Shown here in pieces: positions 54,273 through 64,000 of a stretch of 64,000 nt of DNA. Under the pieces are notes generated by a model. That model saw only the letters and a program-made list of their open reading frames with translations, made no database searches and was not told the DNA's origin. Both the position numbers and the translations under genes were made by a program. This DNA is from Mauremys mutica (lineage: Eukaryota; Chordata; Testudines; Geoemydidae), in contig NC_059076.1 of the NCBI RefSeq assembly GCF_020497125.1, positions 9,415,951-9,479,950 on the forward strand, read 5' to 3'. Within the stretch, counting starts at the first letter, position 1. The number at the start of each line of letters is the position of its first letter.

Positions 54273-54499
54273 AATTTCCATTCAGAACCATTTCTTTAGC
54301 CTGAGCCTAACGGTATTGTCAGATTTTTCTCCTTCTTCATGGACTGACTCCTGATTCACACACATGTAACTGAGATCAGAATCTCGCTCCATGTACAGTT
54401 GTAATGGGGACTGTAGAAAGTAAAGCATGAAGCACCACATTGAACAATAAGTTCAGAACAAAATATTGAATAGCTCCTTTTATATTCAGTGAGGTCTGC

Positions 54500-54715
54500 C
54501 CCTCTGTAGTGGGGCAGCTGCCCCACTCCAGGAGAAAATGGGTTAAAGTAGGCCAGAGAGGCTATGCAGACGTGCAGCCAATCAGAAAGGGCCTGTGGGG
54601 AGTCAATCAGGGCCAGGCTAAGCCCTATATAAAGGCTGCAGCACAGAGGAGAGCTCAGTCTCTCCCTGACCAGCAAGTGAGGAGGACTCCAATGACCTGC
54701 TACAGCATCCATGTT
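54500..54715 (+). mobile_element. LTR-like promoter fragment, family 1 type
   Basis: tgtagtggggcagctgcccc, gttaaagtaggccagagagg, a duplicated ccaatca/gtcaatcagggccagg and the TATA-like ccctatataaaggctgcagc, then gagagctcagtctctccctg. The same order (without the CCAAT pair in every copy) is seen on the minus strand at 14755-15375 and at 55740. The right side of the LTR is missing. Confidence 0.6.
54622..54634 (+). promoter_or_regulatory. TATA-like box with upstream CCAAT boxes
   Basis: tatataaaggc follows gccaatcag-type CCAAT boxes (~54577 and ~54603). The spacing is typical of a Pol II LTR promoter. Activity is unknown. Confidence 0.5.
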
Positions 54716-55544
54716 ACACAATAATGGTAATACGGGTACAGTATGTTATATCTGATTCACAGCAGACACTCTTCTTCTTACTTAAAGAAGTGAAGCTTGT
54801 TTTCCATTTGTGCTTCTTCACTTTCCATTATTAACTTGAGGGATGCTCATTTCCCACAGTTTGGCCAGGAGATGTTGTTTTCCATTAAAGAAACTGAACA
54901 TATCACTTACAAGAAACCTGGACAGCTGCAATTTCTCCTTTGACATTGTTAAGATTTTTTTGCCCCTAATGCTATGATGACTTCTGCTCCGTGAAAGAGC
55001 ACACTCCTCACTGCTTACCTTTGCTTCATGTCTGGCTGGATACACGGGCACTAGCAACTCAAGATATAATAGAATGTTAAGGGCTATCTTTTCTGTCACC
55101 AGAATGGTCAGTCTTTATTTATGTTTGTTTCTCAGCAGGAAAAATGCAACTCAGCTTTGCATGAGAGTTCAAACTCTCTCCTTCTTTCAGAAGGTCTCAG
55201 TCAAAACATTGATTTGTATGGTGCTGAAACTCCCATCCTGAAATTATATTGTTAAAACAATATATAGAAGATATAAAAATGCAAGTGTCTTTCCTTTTTT
55301 TTTATTCTTCAGTGTGATAGATCTTCAATATGTAAGGAAAGGGAAAAAATTTAGTGCCAATCCATAAATAGAAATGAGTAAGCTGGTCATTCAGGGGCTG
55401 AGCAATTTTGATCTGTGGGGGAAGACTGCAAGACACTTTTAAAAGGAAATATCTTAGGAAAGATCAGGAATAAACAGTATGTGGAGGACTTTACAATGGA
55501 ACAGCTATGGATACAAATTCTATAATGAAAACTAGTGGTAATTT
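54716..55544. other. Unassigned sequence
   Basis: No recognised feature. Confidence 0.45.
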
Positions 55545-55735
55545 AGGTTCATAGAGTTTAAAGCAAGAAGGGACCACAAGAACATCTAATCTGACTTCCT
55601 GTATATCATAGGCCATTAAAATCCACCCAAATACACTCACATTGAGACCAACTACTTCCGTTGGACCAAAGCATTCTAGTTTGCAGGATCTAAAATTATG
55701 TATCACAGGCAGAGAATAGGAGACACAAAGATGCC
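55545..55735 (-). repeat. Old CR1/L3-like 3' UTR
   Basis: ttcatagagtttaaagcaag, aagggaccacaagaacatct, ctgtatatcataggccatta and tcacaggcagagaataggag match the order of the 3' UTR at 7640-7810. The match stops where the LTR-like repeat begins at 55739. Confidence 0.72.
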
Positions 55736-55738
55736 ACA

Positions 55739-56458
55739 TGTGAGAGGGGGCTAGAGTAGGCCAGAGAGGCTGTGCAGGCCAGCAGCCAATCAAGAAAGGG
55801 CTTACTGAGAGCCAATCAGGGCTGAGATTGGAGACAGCCAATCAGGGCTGAGATTGACCCTATGTAAAGGCTGCCCAGAAGAGCAGCAGGCAGTCTGTCC
55901 CAGACCTTCATGAGGGAAGGTCTGTCTCCAGAGCAGGAGACCAGCCCCTTGGACAGAGCAGTGCTGGGCAGGCTCAGGGGAAACATAGTAGGATTCTGGC
56001 CCAATACCTGCCAGACTGCAGGCCCTGATAGAAAGGGCCTGGAGTGTATGTGGGGCCAGAGAAGAAGTGGCCCAGGGACAGATGGACAAGGAGAAAGAAG
56101 GAGGGCAGGGAGGCTGCCACTAGAGGGTCTCTGGGTTGGGACCCAGAGTAGTGGGCAGGCCTGGGTCCCCTCCTTCCCCCTTGTACTGCACCTGACCATG
56201 CAGTAGTGTGGCTGAAACAAACTGCAACTGCCCCTTGAGACAAAGGGCTAGACTTTGGAGGTTGTGGTTGGCCACTGAGGCCAGTGCATGAACTGTTGCT
56301 ACTCCCCCTGACCCCAGGAAGGGGGTGACGATGGACTAGGGGGCACTGCCAGAGGGCAATGGCTTGAAGAGGATGCTGCCAAGTGAGGAGCAATGCGAGT
56401 CCAGACAGCAGCAAGGAACAGACAACAGACGGGACACCGCCAGCAGATGGCACTCCCC
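55739..56458 (+). mobile_element. GC-rich LTR-like repeat with CCAAT/TATA promoter layout
   Basis: Starts tgtgagagggggctagagta. It has tandem gccaatcagggctgagattg units (~55811 and ~55837), the TATA-like ccctatgtaaaggctgccca (~55858) and a GC-rich 3' part ending ccagcagatggcactcccca. It is inserted in an old LINE 3' UTR. TG...CA termini are plausible, but no matching TSD was found. Minus-strand frames of 134-159 codons have no domain. Confidence 0.58.
56440..56453 (+). promoter_or_regulatory. CTCF-like motif, perfect core match
   Basis: CCAGCAGATGGCAC matches every position of the core consensus CCASYAGRKGGCRS. It lies at the 3' end of the LTR-like repeat, the same relative position as the motifs in the 10.65-kb copy. 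Confidence 0.5.
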
Positions 56459-56915
56459 ATGAACTGAGGTTAAGAGTTGGGAAGATTTGGACTAGAAGAT
56501 AAATCAGGGATTGTTTTCTGCCTCTGTCATATATTTCCTATGTGACTATATTGCCAACTGAAGCATTCAAATATCATGTGTCAGAGCCAAAAAAAAACAA
56601 ATGAAATCTGCTTAAAATGATAAAATTTAAAAAGTAACTTTTGGGTTCTTTTTGTCTTCTGGAGTTGCAGCCTTTGGGGATTATGTTTTCAATTTTTTTC
56701 TGCATCCGGGAAGACTAGGAACTGGAGTTTGTTGAAACTTGAAATTTCCATTTAGCTGGACATATTGACATTTTAAAATTTTGTTTTTGTTCTGAAATAT
56801 TTTAAAAAATTCTTGTTAAGTAATTCTTCAAGCTAGAGTGGCCACTTGACGACAGGGGTGTTAACAGGCCACTGGATCTGAATGGGCCCTTGCAATATAC
56901 ACTGACTACGTATGC
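56459..56915. other. Unassigned AT-rich sequence
   Basis: 56640-56800 has ttttgtctt/aattttttt blocks that may be a TTTCA-type repeat. No firm call. Confidence 0.35.
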
Positions 56916-57665
56916 TAAAGAATCTGTTGGACCTTGCATTTGGCTGTGATGCTGGGAGTACCTTTCCTGGACCTGAAGAAGATCTCTGTGTGGATCGAAA
57001 GCTTTTCTGTCTCACAGTGATGGAGTGTCTGCCCCACACTGGCATGCAGGGGGTTAATGGGGCCCTAGAGATGCTGTGGAGGAAACAGCCATTAATAGCA
57101 GGGTTGTGAGGAACAGCCATATAAGAAAAGCTGCCGGGCAGAGCAGGGGCAATTACTCCCTGGAGCTCAAGGAGGGAGGACTGAGTGCCTGGCTAGCAGA
57201 GGAAACCTAGCACCTTGGACAGAGCAGTGCTGCTAGCAGGGACCAGAGGAGCTAGAGAAGAGCTCCTGCTTGGCTGCTGGGATTTGCAGGCTGAGGCTTT
57301 GAGGCAAGGGTGAAGAGAGTGCTGGGGAAGTGGCTGGACAACTGGCTGCAGTCCCCAATTGGGATGTGGTGGGACAGTTGGACTACAAATCTTGTCCCTG
57401 GAAGGGGGTAGCGCAGATCATAATATGGGCAGGGGGGGTTGTTATGAACAGAATGCTGTGGTCCTCGGAGTGACGTGGGTCTAGGAGCAGAAGTGACAGT
57501 GGCCGAGGCACCACCAGAAGTGGGCCTACCGACTTGCAGCATTAATCCCCAAGATGTGTAGCAGGAGGCGCCAATGTGATGAGTGGAGCCCCATCACAGT
57601 CACCAACAGAAGTTGGTCCAGTAAAAGATATTACTTCACCCACCTTGTTCATCTAAAAACTTGTA
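56916..57665 (+). repeat. Unclassified dispersed repeat split by an LTR-like element
   Basis: The left part (gacctgaagaagatctctgt, ggatcgaaagcttttctgtc) and right part (ccaacagaagttggtccagt, aaaagatattacttcaccca, ccttgttcatctaaaaactt) read as one unit that I recall as recurrent in reptile genomes. Its class is unknown to me. The insertion at 57016-57598 separates them. Confidence 0.5.
57016..57598 (+). mobile_element. LTR-like element with 5-bp flanking duplication
   Basis: The left end agtgatggagtg and right end ccccatcaca (complement tgtgatgggg) are inverted, so a TG start has mutated to AG. Flanks ctcac (57011-57015) and gtcac (57599-57603) match at 4 of 5. TATA-like ccatataagaaaagctgccg near 57117. 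Near the 3' end tagcaggaggcgcc (57559-57572) resembles the CTCF core. It shares TATA-then-GCTGCC and gagcagtgctg wording with the other LTR-like repeats. No ORF. Confidence 0.68.
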
Positions 57666-58441
57666 GTCCAGAGAAACAATAAATGGCAGGTCAGCTCTTA
57701 CTAGTTTGTTCGTCTTATTGCAAACTCAGGGAAAACCAAAATTAAAAAATATAATTCTTGATATAGGCTGCCCATAAGAGTGTTTCAGGATAGGTGACTC
57801 CTACTATTTTAATCACAGGGGTTCTTTTACATACCTTAGGGGACACAGTGATTGTGACCAAGCAAAATTACAATTACTACCCATGGCTACTTTATTATTT
57901 ATGAAACAGGGGAAAACATTAAGTAAAAAAATACAAATGATAAGCTAGTTACCTCCATTATAATCTCTTCTGCAGGTCTCCCTGTGGGGAGAGCTTTTAA
58001 CAGCCATTGTGCCCTAGAAAGTGAACTGCCTCTAGGGGGTGCTTTTCCCTTGTTAGTTAAGATCAAAGTGGATTGTTTCCCCAAATTATTGTGACTTCGG
58101 TTCTCATCTATTAGATACTTAAAAATGTTTTTATATGGGCAAAATAATTTCTTTAAGTAGATCCTAATGGTTATTTGTAAATAACTAGACAGTTTAAAAT
58201 TGTGGGAAAGTAAGCCATTTTCACTAAATAATAAGAAATGGAACAAACTATTTGAATTAGTTACTTAGAATAATCCATTTATGGAGCTGTCTTAAAACAA
58301 GCCAATTCTGAATATTAAGCAACTTTAATACAGCTAAATCCCACTATTTCTCTGTTTGCCAATGTTTAAGTATTGTTTCTTCTTGAGGAATATGTGATTT
58401 AACCATCTGGTGATTAACAGAGAAACAGTTAATATTTTGTT
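57666..58441. other. Unassigned, AT-rich
   Basis: 58031-58044 (cctctagggggtgc) resembles a CTCF core with two mismatches. No other feature. Confidence 0.4.
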
Positions 58442-58530
58442 ATATCTTCATCAACGACTTAGATATTGGCATAGAAAGTACGTTTATTAAGTTTGCAGAT
58501 GATACCAAACTGGGAGGCATTGCAACTGCT

Positions 58531-58728
58531 TTGGAGGACAGGGTCATAATTCAAAATGATCTGGACAAATTGGAGAAATGGTCTGAGGTAAACAGGATGA
58601 AGTTTAACAAAGACAAATGCAAAGTGCTCCACTTAGGAAGGAACAATCAGTTTCACACATACAAAATGGGAAGAGACTGTCTAGGAAGGAGTATGGCAGA
58701 AAGGGACCTAAGGGTTATAGAGTTATGA
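58531..58728 (+). pseudogene. Older CR1 ORF2 fragment downstream of FADD
   Basis: MEDRVIIQNDLDKLEKWSEV then [20 protein letters not shown] is the typical post-FADD segment (KxxxDLDxLxxWxxxNxMxFNxxKCxVLHLG). It ends at a stop after a frame loss near RDLRVIEL, where relatives have DLGVxVDxKLN. Confidence 0.88.
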
Positions 58729-58895
58729 GTCAACAGTGTGATGCTGTTGCAAAAAAAGCAAACGTGATTCTGGGATGCATTAACAGGTGTGTTGTGAGCA
58801 AGACATGAGAAGTCATTCTTCTGCTGTACTCTGCGCTGGTTAGGCCTGAACTGGAGTAATGTGTCCAGTTCTGGGCACCACATTTCAAGAAAGAT

Positions 58896-59282
58896 GTGGA
58901 AAAATTGGAGAGGGTCCAGAGAAGAGCAACAAGAATGATTAAAGGTCTTGAGAATATGACCTATGAAGGACGGCTGAAACAATTGGGTTTGTTTAGTTTG
59001 GAAAAGAGAAGACTGAGAGGGGACATGATAGCAGTTTTCAGGTATCTAAAAGGGTGTCATAAGGAGGAGGGAGAAAACTTGTTCACCTTAGCCTCTAAGG
59101 ATAGAACAAGAAGCAATGGGCTTACACTGCGGCAAGGGAGGTTTAGGTTGGACATTAGGAAAAAGTTCCAAACTGTCAGGGTGGTTAAACACTGGAATAA
59201 ATTGCCTAGGGAGGTTGTGGAAGCCCCGTCTCTGGAGATATTTAAGAGTAGGTTAGATAAATGTCTATCAGGGATGGTCTAG
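58896..59282 (+). pseudogene. Older CR1 ORF2 C-terminus
   Basis: 128 open codons equivalent to the last part of the 41.6-kb ORF2: [80 protein letters not shown]. The wording differs from the young copies at many sites, so it is a separate CR1 lineage. Confidence 0.9.
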
Positions 59283-59371
59283 ACAGTATTTGGTCCTGCC
59301 ATGAGGGCAGGGGACTGGACTTGATGACCTCTCGAGGTCCCTTCCAGTCCTAGAATCTATGAATCTATGAA

Positions 59372-59871
59372 TCATCTTCCTATCCCAATAAAATAATTAC
59401 AAGAGTTTCAGATCTAATCCCTTGGTAGGATTTTAGTTAACTTTCCTTCCCCAATCCATGATGAAGTCTTGGAAAGATTTTCCTTGGCTTGGTTTCTTCT
59501 TGAGTCTTCTGTTATTTTTAGCTATCTGTGGCAGCTTACTTGTAGAGATGGACGGGATGAATTGTGGCATACATGCTGTATGAGCAGGCTAGTAGAGTAT
59601 GTGTGTGCATGTGCACATTCATTTCAGAATTTTATACCCTTGTCCTTATTTCCCTGAAATTATAGGAAAACACACCTTTCAGGCTCATTTAGATTCAAAC
59701 TTTCATTTGTTCCATGCCTTCAGGGTTGACTGAGGTGATATTACAGCTCCTGAATATGCAGGCTCTGAATGTAGAGATGCTGTAGGATTGTAATTCTTTC
59801 TTGACAATTATGTCCTGTGTCTTTGTGGCAGTCGAATATAAGGCACAATTTAGCCAGTGTGTTGCCTAAAT
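59372..59871. other. Unassigned sequence
   Basis: No recognised feature. Confidence 0.45.
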
Positions 59872-60082
59872 TACCTTACTACCGTGAGAGTAATTAACCA
59901 TTGGAACAGCTTGCCAAGGGCTATGGTGGATTCTTCATCACTAGTAGCAATTTTCAAAACAAGATTGGATGTTTTATTTAAAATAGCTGCTCTAGGAATT
60001 ACTTGGGAAGTTCTCTGGCCTAGGTTATACAGGGGGTCAGACTAGAACATCGCAATCATCCCTTTTGGCCTTAGAATCTATG
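59872..60082 (+). repeat. CR1/L3-like 3' end
   Basis: TVRVINHWNSLPRAMVDSSS then VAIFKTRLDVLFKIAA is the degenerate ORF2 C-terminus (59878-60000). The tail gggggtcagactagaacatc then ccttagaatctatgaata completes it. It is a sister copy of 54096-54272. Confidence 0.85.
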
Positions 60083-60369
60083 AATATGCCTTTTGATTAA
60101 AGATAACCATTTAAAATGACTCCTTTCTATCCCACAAGTTAAATAAACTTCCTGTGTATTAATGATCTAAACCACACGGCTGGATCTGAATCCAGTTCCG
60201 AACCTTCCCAGAGTTTGGCCATGGTGGGGAAGGGTTTGGAGCTGGAGCTTTGGTGTGGATCCACCTTTGCTATCTCCATGAATATCATTGTAGGTAAATG
60301 GAGTACTCATAAGTAGTCTACTAGGAGAGCCTGGCACAAACACCAAGATACTGACCAAGGAGTAGAGAG
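60083..60369. other. Unassigned sequence
   Basis: No recognised feature. Confidence 0.4.
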
Positions 60370-60715
60370 AGGAAGGGTGACCCAGAAGTTAGGGCCCTGC
60401 CCAGGGCCTCAGGAGGCCTGGTTTAGGTCCATATTCTGTTACAGACCTCCTGGGTGATGGAAAATCAATGTCGTAAAGCTTCTAAATACCTTTTAAAAAT
60501 CTGATTCTTAGCATCTCTCTGCGTCTGTTCCCCATCGGCACAATGGGGGTAATAGAGCTGCCCTTCATCCCAGAGATGCTGTGCGGATAAGTGCCTTAAA
60601 GAGCATTAGGCCCTCCGATAACAGGTGTCATAATTATCATAGCTGGGAATGAGACATCATACCTTGTTTTAAGCTCTTTGTAGACAAAGAACACTGTCCG
60701 CATCTATAAGTTATG
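60370..60715 (+). repeat. MIR/CORE-SINE copy with long tail
   Basis: gacccagaagttagggccct, ggtttaggtccatattctgt, cctcctgggtgatggaaaat, cgtctgttccccatcggcac, aatgggggtaatagagctgc and ttttaagctctttgtagaca follow the MIR order from head to L2-like tail. It is the longest MIR in the window. Confidence 0.75.
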
Positions 60716-61135
60716 GTTTTAACTTCTCAAGAATCATATTATTTTTGGAGCTAAGGGTATTTCAGTTCCTACACTCATTATTTCACCTTATCTGTTTTGG
60801 AGCGAGGCTGCCAACTGCATGTAATTATGATAAATGAATGCTGGTTTTGTGATATGGACTGTTTTCACTAGTTACGAAACTTCAGTGACAACCCCAAAAG
60901 GAATGTTGCTCAAGGCAGTTGTAGTAATCAGAGGAATGATTTTCCATCACACTGGTCAGGTTGAGATTTAGACCATAATCGCAGAAGCGAGAGACCAATT
61001 AGTAGTATTTCTTGGCTGATCAAATCACGGCCTTTGTGGAGGTCGTCTTAGAATTGGCAAATGTCCAGGATATGCTGCACTGCAACACTTTCCAAGTGTC
61101 CATGCTCTATATTTAAAAGACAGCTGATATTCTTG
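60716..61135. other. Unassigned, repeat-poor sequence
   Basis: AT-rich with several TAAT/ATTA and atgtaattatgataaatgaa motifs. It resembles single-copy sequence that might be conserved; this cannot be tested here. Confidence 0.3.
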
Positions 61136-61330
61136 TTAGTATTTGTATAACAATAGTACCTAGATGCTCAATCATGATTAGAACCCCATTGTGATAGGGA
61201 CTGTGTAAATGCATAGTGAGAAACAGCCTTTCCCCAAAGAGCTTACAATCGCAATACATGTGAGCTAGGAGAGGAACCAGAGGCCTGCAGAAGGGAACAC
61301 ATGGTGACACAGCAAACCAGTGGCAGAGCC
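61136..61330 (-). repeat. MIR/CORE-SINE copy
   Basis: ataacaatagtacctagatg, agaaccccattgtgataggg, ttccccaaagagcttacaat, aggaaccagaggcctgcaga, catggtgacacagcaaacca and gtggcagagcc run in reverse MIR order, tail first. Confidence 0.78.
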
Positions 61331-61363
61331 AATAATAATAATAATTATTAATTAATAATAATT
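61331..61363. repeat. AAT/TAA simple repeat
   Basis: aataataataattattaatt and the following aataataat form a short inverted AT-rich run. Confidence 0.9.
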
Positions 61364-61759
61364 CCTGGCTCTTGTCACTGCTCAGGGCCCACAGATATTT
61401 ATTACTGTAACTATAGGGAATATGGCATCTCAGATACTGCTATACGAAAACCATTGGCAAATACTGACTTTGAACGGCAGCCATTATATGTCTGGAAGCA
61501 CAGGTGACATATGTGTTAATGTACATGAGCTTTTCAATAGCAAGTATGTAGTTAAAGCCATTAAGCACAGTGTCTAGCTGCTGTACTCATTTTCGGGCCA
61601 GGTTTTGATCCAATCACTCTAATTGAGTAACATCTTACTGTATGAATAGTCCTACTGAAGCCAATGGGATGATTGTGGAGTAACTTGCTAGTCAACATCA
61701 GTGAGGGCATCAGAATCTGGCCCTAATGTAGATTTAGTACATCACTGTTGTAGGTTAAA
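61364..61759. other. Unassigned sequence
   Basis: No recognised feature. Confidence 0.45.
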
Positions 61760-62312
61760 GTGGTGGTGTGTTCACCCCACACAGGATTAGAAGGGGTTAA
61801 AGTGGCCAGGAAGGCCAATGAACTGCCCTGGCTGCACCTGGAAGAAGAGCCAGGGAGCAGGGAGTTGATTAAAGGAGGCTCAGATGGGTGGGGATAGGTG
61901 GGGTCTATAAAGCCCGGGAGCTGAGAATGGACGGGGCTGCTGGGAAAGTCTGCAGGAAGGCAGGCTGGAGTCACTCCCTAGGGAGAGGAGGGGGTGGTTT
62001 GGAACTGGTACTCCCGGAGAAAAGGGGGAACTGGGAAGAGTAGGAGGCAGTCCAGGGAGAAGCCATGAGGGCGGAGAGGGTAGAGCCCAGAACTGCTGAG
62101 CTGAGGGTCCCTGCACTGGGTAGGCCTGGGCTCCCCTATTTTCCTCAGGGGAAGTGGCATCATCCAGACAGCCCAGGAGAAGACTGCCAGAGACTGTTTG
62201 CATAGAAGGACTATGGGTAACCCCAGAAGGGGGGAAACACAGATGGGACATGAAGAAAATGCTGTGGTTCCTGGGGTGAGGCCAGTCCTCAGGGTGAGTG
62301 GACCCTGTGACA
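61760..62312 (+). mobile_element. GC-rich LTR-like repeat
   Basis: Contains gattagaaggggttaaagtg, a purine-rich gaagaagagccagggagcag stretch, the TATA-like gtctataaagcccgggagct (~61911), ggctgctgggaaagtctgca and a right end ggaccctgtgaca. gttaaa occurs at both edges (61754-61759 and 62313-62318), but the left end is not TG-perfect, so the TSD is tentative. The overall TATA-then-gctg layout matches the other LTR-like repeats. The 221-codon minus-strand frame is Pro/Ser/Leu-rich and has no domain. Confidence 0.55.
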
Positions 62313-62454
62313 GTTAAATAGTTAAATGTCAATTGGTATGAATCACACTGGATTCTTATTAGTAGCCATACTGCAAGAACAGCTGGAAAGCCTGATCCAA
62401 ACCCCAGTGAAGACAATCCAAAGCCTCTCATTGGACTTTGGGTCAGGTCCAAAG

Positions 62455-62545
62455 TCCCCAGTGAGGATTCGAGCATGATTGTGCTAGGTCCTGTACAAAC
62501 ACGTAGGAAAATGCATTCCTTGCCCCAAAGAGCTTGCAGTAACAT
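62455..62545 (-). repeat. MIR-type 3' tail (L2-like)
   Basis: agcatgattgtgctaggtcc, tgtacaaacacgtaggaaaa and ccttgccccaaagagcttgc are the reverse of the tail at 38430. Confidence 0.65.
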
Positions 62546-62601
62546 GTAAAAGTTTTAAACATAAACCAACACGGTTCACACTAATTCAGTGTTGTCAGAT
62601 G

Positions 62602-62669
62602 CTCAGCTGGTGTAAATCAGCGTAGCTCTATTGACATCCGTATAGTTATCCTGACTTACACCAGCTGAG
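62602..62669. repeat. 68-bp palindromic repeat
   Basis: ctcagctggtgtaaatcagc and ctgacttacaccagctgagg are inverted around tctattgacatccgtatag. Related half-copies occur near 50370-50430. Confidence 0.75.
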
Positions 62670-63805
62670 GCTCTGGGCTTAGCTGCACAATGTTGTAGAT
62701 TTTTGAAAAAATCAGGATCTTAATTCAAAGTGTGGGGATGTACCTTAACGAGTTGAACTCTAGATTTCTGCTCTCATTAGAGCTCAGCTACTGCCATTAT
62801 CTTACAAGAATTACTCTTACTGGGCCAAATTCCTTCTTGGTCTAACTCCATTTTGAAGTCAGAAGAATTACACTAGAAATGAATTTGTCCCTGGACTCTG
62901 AAATTAGGTATATATTTCAGGAGATGCCTTCTGATTATTTAGTCCAGACCCTTCCCTTCTGTCTTGCCATACTTCTGCTTAATACAATATGCCCCACAGT
63001 GTAGATCGTGCTAATAGACAGTGTTCGTAAAAATTGTAATTCTTGAAGTCACAGCACTGAATTAGAGCTTTTTTGGTGTTTGGGTAAACCCATTTGAAAT
63101 CCAGCTGCCTGCCAGCTGTGGATATTCATAGCAGTTATTCTTCTGGCTGCTTTTCACTCTAACTTTTTATTTAAAAAGCTTAATGAGTGGTTTTATTGCC
63201 ATCTTAAAGGTCTATTTATAATCCCTTCATCCCAAGAGAAATGTGTGCATCTGATTCTTGACATCTCTATATATTTAATATTGTACAGAGCGGTGTGGTA
63301 TAATATAACTACTTTCTTGGCATGTGTTTGAAATGATTGTATTACTTGGCAGTTTGAGTAACTGTGTCTGTTCATTTAAAATGTGGGTTTTGTAGATATT
63401 TAAATCTACTATTTTTAACAAAGACATTTTCCCCCATTAGTCAACCATCCTTTACTTTTTCTTAACACTTCTTGGGCTCTGAATACCCACAGCAGAGTGG
63501 AAAATGCTGTAAGGTTTTGGAAGACTCCACTTAGTTCATTCTGCTGTGAAGATGCACCCAGCACTGGCTGCAGTTTTTAGCATTTGGATACATCAGATTA
63601 GGTGCCTAAACCCACAGTCAGGCAAGTGCAAAGCACCAGTTCGGTCTGCCTGAAGCCAACAGGACAATTCTGGAAAGCGATCTCTTTTCATTTACTGGGA
63701 AAGGTATCCAACATTAGGAAGTAGCTAATTCACACTGATTATCAATGGGAGTTGGGTGACTAACTCCTATTTATTCCTTTGGAAATCTTCCCTTGGCAAA
63801 TAAGG
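62670..63805. other. Unassigned sequence
   Basis: 63730-63790 (attatcaatgggagttgggt, gactaactcctatttattcc, tttggaaatcttccc) is one more fragment of the 30292-type palindrome. The rest is AT-rich and unassigned. Confidence 0.4.
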
Positions 63806-63870
63806 ATTCATAGAGGTTAAGACCAGAAGGGCCCATTAGATCTAGTGTCTAGGCTTAGATTGTGCCTTCA
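63806..63870 (-). repeat. Old CR1/L3-like 3' end remnant
   Basis: gattcatagaggttaagacc, agaagggcccattagatcta is the reverse-strand 3' end of the old LINE family at 7640 and 55545. Confidence 0.6.
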
Positions 63871-64000
63871 GAGACAGTCCTGAGCAAGGGGTTTTGTGTA
63901 AACAGAAGGAGGCCCAGGCAGGAAGGCACCGTGACTGAGACATGCTTCTCTGATTGCCCCTTGTTCTGAGAGGCTAATCGTTTGCTGATGGCCTATACCC

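Larger units (their letters stand above)
58442..59371 (+). mobile_element. Older CR1 LINE copy, 5'-truncated
   Basis: It starts in the RT palm (tatcttcatcaacgacttag = IFINDL) and contains FADDTKLGG near 58490. An open piece at 58531-58728 includes [20 protein letters not shown]. The frame is then lost and the C-terminus is open at 58896-59282 ([20 protein letters not shown] to [13 protein letters not shown]). The 3' end cagtcctagaatctatgaat (59344-59363) differs from the young CR1 terminus and matches the tail of the SINEs at 16905 and 32616. In-frame stops (for example near 58858 TAA and 58806 TGA) show age. Confidence 0.94.

Noticed and set aside
61880..62545. 221-codon minus-strand frame
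   Set aside because: It lies in a GC-rich LTR-like repeat and a MIR tail; the composition is Pro/Ser/Leu-rich without a domain.
1..64000. CRISPR arrays, operons, ribosome binding sites and plasmid or phage functions
   Set aside because: The repeats are vertebrate transposons. No regularly spaced direct-repeat array or bacterial gene layout is present.

Overview
The window reads as non-coding vertebrate nuclear DNA, most likely from a cryptodiran turtle; a crocodilian is the main alternative. The grounds are the repeats. CR1 LINEs dominate, with the ATTCTATGA octamer at their 3' ends. tRNA-derived SINEs carry CR1-type tails, as in the tortoise Pol III SINE. hAT and Harbinger-like palindromic MITEs and ancient MIR/CORE-SINE fragments are common. 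I found no exon of a host protein gene that I can defend, no rRNA, no functional tRNA and no CRISPR. Almost all long open frames are LINE ORFs, their antisense shadows, or chance frames in GC-rich repeats.

Layout. 1-7.6 kb: mostly unassigned sequence with MIR fragments, palindromic MITEs and one SINE. 7.6-12.6 kb: one old CR1/L3-like LINE on the minus strand, broken by four later insertions: an LTR with perfect target-site duplications (TSDs), a second LTR-like repeat, a CR1-like 3' end and a SINE. Its ORF1 remnant shows an SGNH-esterase signature. 13-20 kb: CR1 3' fragments, a second copy of the LTR-like repeat, a tRNA-Thr-like relic, a hAT MITE with perfect 8-bp TSDs, and a Harbinger-like MITE carrying a nested CR1. 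22.6-23.9 kb: a deleted hAT transposon with long inverted arms and transposase remnants on both strands. 25-33 kb: CR1 fragments, MITEs and a second hAT MITE with perfect 8-bp TSDs. 34.4-36.0 kb: one solo LTR inside another. 41.6-43.3 kb (+) and 46.9-50.0 kb (-): the two youngest CR1 copies, facing each other. The minus copy keeps the endonuclease and the whole reverse transcriptase, with few lesions. 45.3-46.1 kb: a palindromic MITE split by an LTR-like element. 51-64 kb: MITEs, a Tigger-like element, an interrupted MIR, four LTR-like repeats, an older CR1 and more MIR.

There are no cooperating host genes to describe. The interactions are between transposons: LINEs supply the RT that mobilises SINEs, and two SINE types carry tails matching two different CR1 lineages. 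Nested insertions give a relative chronology. LTR-like repeats carry TATA boxes and CTCF-like motifs that could have regulatory effects. Family names come from recognition and within-window comparison only; no database was searched. Boundaries without a stated TSD are good to roughly 10-30 bp.
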